DNA from: Limnohabitans sp. 15K
GTDB taxonomy: Bacteria > Pseudomonadota > Gammaproteobacteria > Burkholderiales > Burkholderiaceae_C
DNA: 64,000 nt
Direction of reading: 5' to 3'
Assembly (NCBI RefSeq): GCF_002778285.1
Contig: NZ_NESM01000001.1
Span: forward strand, 1,057,934 to 1,121,933
Shown here piece after piece: positions 58,253-64,000 of the stretch (position 1 is its first letter; every line of letters begins with the position of its first letter). Both the position numbers and the translations under genes were made by a program. The notes under the pieces are model-generated. The model was not told the DNA's origin. It worked only from the letters and a program-made list of their open reading frames with translations, and made no database searches.

Positions 58253-58774
58253 ATGCGTTTGAGCACCAAAAGCCGATTTGCCGTCACCGCGATGATCGAC
58301 GTGGCGCTGCGCGAAGACCGCGGCCCCGTGTCGCTGGCCGCCATCAGCGTGCGCCACCAAATTTCGCTGTCCTATCTGGAACAGCTGTTCAGCAAACTGC
58401 GCCAGCACGGCTTGGTTGAAAGCACCCGTGGTCCTGGCGGCGGTTATTCGCTCTCGCGCCATGCCGAAAAAATCAGCATGGCCGACATTGTGGGCGCTGT
58501 AGATGCACCCTCGGACGAAGAAGCCGCAGCCGAAGGCGGCTGGATGAACAGCGAGTTGTGGGCCAGCCTGAACGAAAAAATGCTGACACACCTGCAATCG
58601 ATCAGCCTGCGCCAATTGGTGGCCGAGCAGCGCACCAAGGGTGTGACCGTCGAGCCTGCACCCGCCCCAGCCGTCAAGCGCGGTGTGTTTGCCAAGCCCA
58701 AAAGCACTTTGAAAATCACCGCGCCCAACTCGGTGTTTGCCTTGGGGGCAAGCTTGATGCCCTCGCGCGGTTAA
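58253..58774 (+). CDS. Rrf2-family regulator, IscR-like without cysteines
   Basis: 173 residues. The winged helix (MRLSTKSRFAVTAMIDVAL, SLSYLEQLFSKLRQHGLVES, RGPGGGYSLSR) is clearly Rrf2/IscR. The cluster-binding loop, which in IscR holds three Cys and a His, here reads DEEAAAEGGWM and contains no Cys; there is no Cys in the whole protein. The C-terminal ~45 residues are basic and Pro/Ala-rich. It therefore cannot bind an [Fe-S] cluster in the IscR way. No isc or suf genes adjoin. AAGGAG precedes the ATG. Confidence 0.87.
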   Translation: MRLSTKSRFAVTAMIDVALREDRGPVSLAAISVRHQISLSYLEQLFSKLRQHGLVESTRGPGGGYSLSRHAEKISMADIVGAVDAPSDEEAAAEGGWMNSELWASLNEKMLTHLQSISLRQLVAEQRTKGVTVEPAPAPAVKRGVFAKPKSTLKITAPNSVFALGASLMPSRG

Positions 58775-58812
58775 TTAAACACAGCACGCGGCTGATCTTT
58801 ACAAGCAAAAGC

Positions 58813-58839
58813 AAAAAACCCGCTTCGGCGGGTTTTTTG
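58813..58839. terminator. Terminator shared by the Rrf2 gene and rnpB
   Basis: AAAAAACCCGC TTC GGCGGGTTTTTT: a perfect GC stem with A and T runs on both sides. It ends the Rrf2 transcript on the plus strand and rnpB on the minus strand. Confidence 0.88.
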
Positions 58840-58853
58840 TGGCCTGAAAAAGT

Positions 58854-59207
58854 GTGAAGCTCGCCGATAAGCCGGATTCTGTGCACAGCGGTTGCCCGCT
58901 GCGTGACCGCCATTACTCTGGGCCGGGGGTCGCCCACCCGGCTCGATGCTACCTACCCGCCAACTCACCCCGCGGAACCACAGGGAGAAGGCATGCGGCG
59001 AACCGCACCCCTTCAGGAAGGCCTACTTGGTATTGCTGCGCGTAGAGATTGCCCGTTTCACCCGAACTCAATCGGCTCGTCTCTGTTGCTCTGATCCTCA
59101 CCTCACGGTGGAGAGGCGTTGCCTCCTACGCTGTCCTGTGCAGTCCGGACGTTCCTCCAGTGCTTCCTTTCGGAAATTGCACCAGCGACGGTCTAGCGAG
59201 CTTCACC
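58854..59207 (-). ncRNA. rnpB: RNase P RNA (M1 RNA), bacterial type A
   Basis: On the minus strand the RNA starts GTGAAGCTCGC and ends GGCGAGCTTCAC, which pair as helix P1. The diagnostic J-region GAGGAACGTCCGGACTGCAC and CAGCGTAGGAGG-like P3/P4 strand follow, and the 3' strand CAGAATCCGGCTTATCGGC closes P4. About 354 nt. It differs from the common GAGGAAAGTCCGG by one base (ACG). It is the catalytic RNA that removes tRNA 5' leaders with RnpA. Confidence 0.94.
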
Positions 59208-59212
59208 GTGTG

Positions 59213-59218
59213 ATTATC
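59213..59218 (-). promoter_or_regulatory. -10 element of rnpB
   Basis: GATAAT on the minus strand lies 6-7 bases before the 5' end of rnpB deduced from helix P1. I see no good -35 hexamer at the expected distance. Confidence 0.55.
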
Positions 59219-59262
59219 GCCTGCAGGTATCCACTCACACCGCAATAGAGCCCTGAATTTTT

Positions 59263-59286
59263 GTGGGAGCGACGCCCTCGTCGCGA
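59263..59286 (+). repeat. REP-like palindrome, copy 1
   Basis: GTGGGAGCGACGCCCTCGTCGCGA: a GTGGGAG head followed by an imperfect palindrome (GCGACG...CGTCGC), the layout of proteobacterial REP elements. It faces copy 2 as an inverted pair 24 bases away. Confidence 0.55.
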
Positions 59287-59310
59287 TAATGCGCTTTGAC
59301 TCCATCCACA

Positions 59311-59342
59311 TTCGCCGCGAGGGCGCGGCGCCGACACTCCAC
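59311..59342 (-). repeat. REP-like palindrome, copy 2 (inverted)
   Basis: On the minus strand it begins GTGGAGTGTCGGCGCCGCG and continues into CCCTCGCGGCGAA, sharing the GTGG-AG head and the CCCTCG core with copy 1. The pair sits between rnpB and cysK, 18 bases before the cysK ATG. Confidence 0.5.
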
Positions 59343-59359
59343 CGAAACAGGAACCCCTC

Positions 59360-60277
59360 ATGAAAGCCCACACCATCCTCGACACCATCGGCAACACACC
59401 CCATGTGCGCATCCAACGCCTGTTTGGTGCCCATGCCAACGTGTGGATCAAGTCCGAGAGAAGCAATCCAGGTGGCTCGATCAAAGACCGCATCGCGCTG
59501 GCCATGGTGGAAGACGCCGAAAAAAGCGGCGCACTGAAAGCTGGCGGCACCATCATCGAGCCCACCTCGGGCAACACCGGCATTGGCCTGGCCATGGTGG
59601 CCGCCGTCAAGGGCTACAAGCTGGTGCTGGTCATGCCCGACAGCATGAGCATTGAACGCCGCCGACTGATGCTGGCGTATGGCGCGACGTTTGACCTGAC
59701 GCCCCGCGAAAAAGGCATGAAGGGGGCGATTGCCCGCGCTGAAGAACTGGTGGCCAGCACCCCTGGTGCCTGGATGCCCCAGCAGTTTGAAAACCCCGCC
59801 AACATCGACGTGCATGTGCGCACCACCGCACAAGAGATCCTGGCCGATTTTCCTGAGGGCATTGACGCTCTCATCACTGGCGTGGGCACAGGCGGCCACT
59901 TGACCGGCGCGGCCCGCGTGCTCAAAGCCCAATTTCCGAACCTCAAAGTGTTTGCGGTGGAACCCGCCGCATCGCCCGTGATCTCGGGCGGCGCACCTGC
60001 GCCCCACCCCATCCAGGGCATTGGCGCGGGTTTCATCCCGAAAAACCTGGACACCAGCGTGCTCGACGGCGTGATCCAAGTTGATGCCGAAGTGGCCCGT
60101 GAATACGCCCGCCGCTCGGCGCGTGAAGAAGGCATGTTGGTGGGCATTTCGTCCGGCGCAACGCTGGCAGCCATTGCCCAAAAACTGGCCGAATTGCCTG
60201 TCGGGGCCACGGTGCTGGGTTTCAACTACGACACGGGCGAGCGTTATTTGTCGGTCGAGGGGTTCCTGCCCAATTGA
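59360..60277 (+). CDS. cysK: Cysteine synthase A (O-acetylserine sulfhydrylase)
   Basis: 305 residues, fold type II PLP enzyme. PLP Lys in [12 protein letters not shown], substrate loop PTSGNTG, phosphate loop [10 protein letters not shown] and the terminal SSGATLAA. It makes cysteine from O-acetylserine and sulfide. The N-terminal [14 protein letters not shown] is CysK-type; CysM is less likely. Confidence 0.92.
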   Translation: MKAHTILDTIGNTPHVRIQRLFGAHANVWIKSERSNPGGSIKDRIALAMVEDAEKSGALKAGGTIIEPTSGNTGIGLAMVAAVKGYKLVLVMPDSMSIERRRLMLAYGATFDLTPREKGMKGAIARAEELVASTPGAWMPQQFENPANIDVHVRTTAQEILADFPEGIDALITGVGTGGHLTGAARVLKAQFPNLKVFAVEPAASPVISGGAPAPHPIQGIGAGFIPKNLDTSVLDGVIQVDAEVAREYARRSAREEGMLVGISSGATLAAIAQKLAELPVGATVLGFNYDTGERYLSVEGFLPN

Positions 60278-60336
60278 GCTGCACACAGCGATAATCAGCA
60301 CTTCTTGCTTGATAACCACAAGCCACAGAGGTGTCC

Positions 60337-62157
60337 ATGATCCGAATTTCCGAACTCAAACTCCCCCTTTCGGCCCTGCCGGTTGAACTGCGCCGCGCGG
60401 CCGATGCGCCGTCCGAGACCGACGAAGACCGCCTGCCCACACCGCACCCCGAACAGGCGCTGCGCCAATTGGCTGCGCAGGCCTTAGGCATTGATGCGGG
60501 ATGCATTGCCGCGCTGAATGTGTTCAAACGCAGCTTCGATGCCCGCAAGGCCGATTTGCTGGCGGTCTACATCGTGGACCTCACGCTGGCTGATGCCGCC
60601 ACCGAAAGCGCCTTGCTGCAGCAGCACACGGCCAACCCGCACATCCAGCCCACGCCCAACATGGTTTGGCACGCGCCCTGTCAAGCACCAGCCCATTTTG
60701 GCGAGCAAGAAGGCCAACGCCCCATGGTGGTGGGCTTTGGGCCTTGCGGTATGTTTGCAGCGCTGGCGCTCGCGCAAATGGGCTTCAAACCCATCGTGCT
60801 GGAGCGCGGCAAGCCCGTGCGTGAACGCACCAAAGACACCTGGGGCCTGTGGCGCAAAAAGGTGCTCAACCCCGAGAGCAATGTGCAATTTGGCGAAGGC
60901 GGCGCAGGCACCTTCTCTGACGGCAAGCTGTACAGCCAGATCAAAGACCCACGCCATTTGGGCCGCAAGGTGATGGACGAATTTGTCAAGGCCGGGGCGC
61001 CCGTCGATATTTTGTATGCCGCCCACCCGCACATCGGCACCTTCAAACTGGTCAAAGTGGTAGAGCACATTCGCGAGCAAATCATCGCTTTGGGTGGCGA
61101 GATCCGCTTTGAGCAACGGGTGAGCGATGTGCTGCTGTCCCCTGCTGCAAACGGCCACCAATTGACCGGCTTGCAGGTCCTAGACCTGCGCACAGGTCGC
61201 AGCCAAACCCTGCACACCCGTCACGCAGTGCTGGCCCTGGGCCACAGTTCACGCGACACCTTTGTCATGCTGCACCGCCGCGGCGTGGCCATGCAGGCCA
61301 AGGCGTTTTCGATTGGCGTGCGCATTGAGCACCCCCAAAGCGTGATCGACCAAGCCCGCTGGGGCCGCCACGCGGGCCACCCGCTGCTGGGCGCGGCCGA
61401 TTACAAGCTGGTGCACCATGCTCAAAACGGCCGCGCGGTCTACAGCTTTTGCATGTGCCCCGGCGGCACCGTGGTGGCTGCCACCAGCGAGCCGGGCCGC
61501 GTGGTGACCAACGGCATGAGCCAGTACTCGCGCAACGAGCGCAACGCCAATGCCGGTATGGTGGTCGCCATTGACCCGCCTGACTACCCGCTGGACACAG
61601 TCGCTTGGCAAGCCGCGTTTGGCGACGAAGACGGCGCACAACTGGCGAATGAGGCCCAGCAACTGGCCACACAACAGCCGCCTGCACCACACCCACTGGC
61701 TGGCATCGTGCTGCAGCGCCAGCTGGAAACGCGTGCTTTTGAAGTGGGCGGCAGCAACTACGAAGCGCCAGGCCAATTGGTGGGTGACTTTTTGGCGCAG
61801 CGCCCCTCCACCACTTGGGGCAGCGTGTTGCCGTCCTACAAACCGGGTGTCAAGTTGGTCGACTTGGCCGATGTGTTGCCAGATTACGCGGTGGCCGCCA
61901 TGCGCGAGGCGCTGCCGGTGTTCGGCCGCAAGATCAAGGGCTACGACATGCACGATGCGGTGATGACCGGGGTGGAAACACGCACCTCATCGCCACTGCG
62001 CATCCCGCGTGGCGAGGACCACCAAAGCACCAACACCCGAGGCATCTACCCTGCGGGCGAAGGCGCCAGTTATGCGGGTGGCATTTTGTCGGCGGGAGTG
62101 GACGGCATCAAAGTGGCCGAATCTTTGGCTTGGGACCTCACGGCTCCCGCCTTTTAG
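60337..62157 (+). CDS. COG2509-type FAD-dependent oxidoreductase
   Basis: 606 residues from the ATG at 60337 (GTG at 60331 is in frame). An N-terminal ~110-residue domain (GIDAGCIAALNVFKRSFDARK) precedes the FAD Rossmann motif MVVGFGPCGMFAALALAQMG and FGEGGAGTFSDGKLYSQIKD. The C-terminal YPAGEGASYAGGILSAGVDG is the second FAD contact. The family is uncharacterised; substrate unknown. Its stop overlaps that of the next, convergent gene by 4 bases. Confidence 0.87.
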   Translation: MIRISELKLPLSALPVELRRAADAPSETDEDRLPTPHPEQALRQLAAQALGIDAGCIAALNVFKRSFDARKADLLAVYIVDLTLADAATESALLQQHTANPHIQPTPNMVWHAPCQAPAHFGEQEGQRPMVVGFGPCGMFAALALAQMGFKPIVLERGKPVRERTKDTWGLWRKKVLNPESNVQFGEGGAGTFSDGKLYSQIKDPRHLGRKVMDEFVKAGAPVDILYAAHPHIGTFKLVKVVEHIREQIIALGGEIRFEQRVSDVLLSPAANGHQLTGLQVLDLRTGRSQTLHTRHAVLALGHSSRDTFVMLHRRGVAMQAKAFSIGVRIEHPQSVIDQARWGRHAGHPLLGAADYKLVHHAQNGRAVYSFCMCPGGTVVAATSEPGRVVTNGMSQYSRNERNANAGMVVAIDPPDYPLDTVAWQAAFGDEDGAQLANEAQQLATQQPPAPHPLAGIVLQRQLETRAFEVGGSNYEAPGQLVGDFLAQRPSTTWGSVLPSYKPGVKLVDLADVLPDYAVAAMREALPVFGRKIKGYDMHDAVMTGVETRTSSPLRIPRGEDHQSTNTRGIYPAGEGASYAGGILSAGVDGIKVAESLAWDLTAPAF

Positions 62158-62798
62158 ACCGACACCATGTGGTGGCGAATGGCGTAACGTGTCAAATCGG
62201 CCACCTTGTGCATCCCAATTTTGCGCATGATGTTGCGGCGGTGCACTTCCACTGTGCTGGGCGCGATCGAGAGGTTGCGTGCAATCTCTTTGGACGAATA
62301 CCCATCGGCAATCAGGCGCAATACCTGCTCTTCCCGACCGCCTAAAAGGTTTTTTGCAGGGCCATCGCCTGTGCGAACTTTCCTGAAACAGTCGATCATT
62401 TCAGACGCAGCCGATTGGCACAAATACTCACGCCCTGATGCCGCAGCTCGGACGGCTGACATCAATTCGTCGATGCTGCTGGTGGTCGACACGTAGGCTT
62501 TGGCACCTGTATTCAAAATTTCCATGACCGAGTGCCGGTCCGAATCGCTGGAAAAAGCGACCACGCACCGGGATGGCTGCTCGTGGGCCATTTGCTGCAT
62601 CAACTGCAAACCTTGCGCATCGTTGGCTTGTGTGCCGATCAACACCACATCGGGGTCTTCGGTGTTGCACAGCGCATGGGTCTGCTGGCCATTGTTGGAA
62701 ACGCCCACCACGTTCATGTCTGGGTGGGTGCGCAAGATGGCGGCGATGCCTTCAGAAATCACCTGGTGTTTAGAGGAAAGTAAAACGCGAATGCACAT
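62154..62798 (-). CDS. NarL/LuxR-type regulator with degenerate receiver
   Basis: 214 residues from the ATG at 62798 (MCIRVLLSSKHQVISEG). The receiver-like domain lacks the acidic pair (SSK instead of DD), the phosphorylated Asp (G55 in DVVLIGTQ) and the switch Lys (AYVSTTSS), so it is unlikely to be phosphorylated by a histidine kinase. The C-terminal LuxR helix-turn-helix is intact: GGREEQVLRLIADGYSSKEIAR and STVEVHRRNIMRKIG. Same strand as the next regulator, no kinase nearby. Confidence 0.88.
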   Translation of the reverse strand: MCIRVLLSSKHQVISEGIAAILRTHPDMNVVGVSNNGQQTHALCNTEDPDVVLIGTQANDAQGLQLMQQMAHEQPSRCVVAFSSDSDRHSVMEILNTGAKAYVSTTSSIDELMSAVRAAASGREYLCQSAASEMIDCFRKVRTGDGPAKNLLGGREEQVLRLIADGYSSKEIARNLSIAPSTVEVHRRNIMRKIGMHKVADLTRYAIRHHMVSV

Positions 62799-62986
62799 GA
62801 GGCTGGCTCCGTAGCGCTGCAGTACAGTGCCTGTTGTGACATGCAAATAGAGTTTTTTAGCGCCTTTGCTAAGGGCCTCTCTTTTTCGCCATGCTGTTGA
62901 CCCCAGTCTAGGCAGATACCCGGCCGCTCAGTGTGCGCTAGCCCACATACAGAGAAATACAGCCTACTTTCTATTTTCCGTTCACT

Positions 62987-63622
62987 TCACGCCACGCCCT
63001 GCTCTTGCATGCAGCGCTGCAAAGACATCCGTCCAGAACAACTGAGCTTTTGGTAAATGTGGTGCAAATGCAGCTTGGCCGTCCCCTCGCTGATGGACAG
63101 TTGGCTGGCGATTCTCTTGTTCGGCAAGCCCTCGGTCACCAGGCGGGCCACCGTCATTTCTCGGGGGGTCAATAACTGGGCGGCTTGGGCTTTCTCGCGT
63201 TTTTGCGCCAGCAGCAGGGCCATGCTCTTGTCAGAAAGATCGTGGTCCAACCATTTGCCGCCCGCGTGGACGAACTGGATACAGCGGGCCAAAAAATCTT
63301 TGGTTTTGTCTTTGGACACCAGCCCCTGCACATCCAGATCCAAGGCCAACAACACATCGCCAATCGGAGCGCCCGTGAACACCACGGGACGTGTTGGCCA
63401 TTTTTGTGTCTTGATCTCGGCCAACAAAGCCAAACCCGTTCTCCGAGACAAGGACAAGTCCATCACCAGAATGTGGGGACGGTAACGTTGTACCGCCTGC
63501 AAGGCATCCTCGCCGTTGGTCACGCATGCCTTGACCGCAAAGTCATTTGCCCCCTGGAACGCATGGGCCAGCCCTTCGAGCATCATGGGGTAAGGGTCAG
63601 CCAATACAAGGTCGATGCACAT
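62987..63622 (-). CDS. NarL/LuxR-family response regulator
   Basis: 211 residues. The receiver has an acidic residue at position 9 (LADPYP), D55 in HILVMDLSLS as phosphoacceptor, and Lys in LVSKDKTKD. The HTH is LTPREMTVARLVTEGLPNKRIASQL...GTAKLHLHHIYQKL. An orphan: no histidine kinase gene in the window. It is upstream of the degenerate regulator with a 188-base gap between start codon and stop. Confidence 0.9.
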   Translation of the reverse strand: MCIDLVLADPYPMMLEGLAHAFQGANDFAVKACVTNGEDALQAVQRYRPHILVMDLSLSRRTGLALLAEIKTQKWPTRPVVFTGAPIGDVLLALDLDVQGLVSKDKTKDFLARCIQFVHAGGKWLDHDLSDKSMALLLAQKREKAQAAQLLTPREMTVARLVTEGLPNKRIASQLSISEGTAKLHLHHIYQKLSCSGRMSLQRCMQEQGVA

Positions 63623-63909
63623 GAATCAGGTTTTCTTTCAATGAAGGCACGGACCGCGAGCGCTTTTTGAGCATTCAAGCGCGGGTCCCTGTGCTTTAGA
63701 GGATAGGACGCCCAGCGCTGAATGACGATCCTCTGTATCGGTGATAACGACTACTCAATAACCGTTAGATTTGCAAGATTCCTTCCAGGTCAATGCCATC
63801 CACTGGCCATCTAAGCCCCAACCCATAACCAAAGCAGGGCTCAAGAATTGGGTTTGATCTAGGCGTTGACCCCGCCATTGATCCCACCTGCGCTGCGTAA
63901 AATCGGCAC
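63623..63909. other. Intergenic region between divergent genes
   Basis: About 287 bases separating the response regulator (minus) from the VF530-like gene (plus). An imperfect inverted repeat AGAGGAT...ATCCTCT (63698-63734 area) is visible. I found no gene that I trust; a minus-strand frame (63765-63983) overlaps the VF530 start and has no motif. Confidence 0.4.
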
Positions 63910-64000
63910 ATGCCTCTTTCACCGACCGACAACCCCCAAGCGCGCAACCCGCTGCACGGCCTGACCCTGGAGGCCATCGTCACCCAGTTGGCCGATTTCT
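63910..64000 (+). CDS. VF530 (DUF2132) family protein, 3' end outside window
   Basis: Thirty codons before the window ends, starting at the ATG at 63910. The visible part contains RNPLHGLTLEAIVTQLADF, which matches the opening of VF530 proteins (NPLHGITLE-type). VF530 members are small (~80-90 residues) putative DNA-binding proteins of unknown role. Partial. Confidence 0.75.
   Translation, partial: MPLSPTDNPQARNPLHGLTLEAIVTQLADF

Noticed and set aside
63765..63983. 72-codon minus-strand frame at the right edge
   Set aside because: It overlaps the start of the VF530-like gene, which has a recognisable motif, and shows none itself.
1..64000. CRISPR arrays, tRNA genes, insertion sequences, prophage genes
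   Set aside because: I looked for regularly spaced repeats, cloverleaf/TTCGAATC-like motifs, transposase DDE/Tnp motifs and phage structural genes and found none that convinced me.

Overview
The window looks like chromosomal DNA of a betaproteobacterium of the order Burkholderiales, most likely family Comamonadaceae (Limnohabitans/Rhodoferax-like). I infer this from protein character and gene order: a complete dcw cluster followed by lpxC, ffh divergent from a CcsA-like gene with a PP0621-type protein and ampD, dapF-DUF484-xerC, and Lys/Ala/Pro-rich H1-like and DksA proteins. No rRNA, tRNA, CRISPR array, insertion sequence or prophage is visible. One RNA gene, rnpB, is present. Most of the window is GC-rich housekeeping sequence; only the left ~1.3 kb is clearly AT-rich and accessory in character.

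Layout. 1-1340: three unrecognised genes, two of them strongly AT-rich. 1600-6770: miaB, a gamma-glutamylcyclotransferase-like gene, and a tight three-gene unit (Rieske oxygenase, glutamine-synthetase-like enzyme, [2Fe-2S] ferredoxin) that looks catabolic. 6767-9860: ffh, CcsA-like protein, PP0621-like protein, ampD. 10148-15132: nrdA and nrdB preceded by two NrdR boxes, then an H1-like DNA-binding protein. 15175-20115 (minus): DUF3426, prmA, accC, accB, a TlpA-like protein and a nucleotidyltransferase-like protein. 20201-28824: mpl, aroG with a Phe/Tyr leader peptide and attenuator, tldD, a 3-hydroxyisobutyrate dehydrogenase-like gene, rodA, ruvC, mtgA and a TonB-like protein. 28814-32438: RNase II/R-like, YqiA-like esterase, lpxC.

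32662-50268 (minus) is the dcw cluster, in transcription order mraZ-rsmH-ftsL-ftsI-murE-murF-mraY-murD-ftsW-murG-murC-ddl-ftsQ-ftsA-ftsZ. Most joints are 4-base ATGA/GTGA overlaps. It starts at a promoter overlapped by four 10-bp repeats that fit an MraZ operator, and ends at a rho-independent terminator after ftsZ. It supplies lipid II synthesis and the early and late divisome; mpl, ampD, mtgA and rodA elsewhere in the window serve the same cell-wall economy.

50462-59210: a DksA-like protein with a long basic extension and only one zinc cysteine, a His-rich CobW GTPase, xerC-DUF484-dapF, a Nudix/metallo-beta-lactamase fusion, a pseudouridine-synthase-like protein without its catalytic Asp, a cysteine-less Rrf2 regulator, and rnpB. 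59263-64000: REP-like inverted repeats, cysteine synthase, a large FAD oxidoreductase, two NarL-type response regulators (one with a degenerate receiver), and the start of a VF530-type gene.

I found no wholly new multi-gene defence or mobile system. The most noteworthy signals are the aroG leader peptide/attenuator, the Rieske-GS-ferredoxin unit, the MraZ decamer operator, the MurD insertion, and a group of regulators or enzymes that have lost canonical catalytic, phosphorylation or metal-binding residues.
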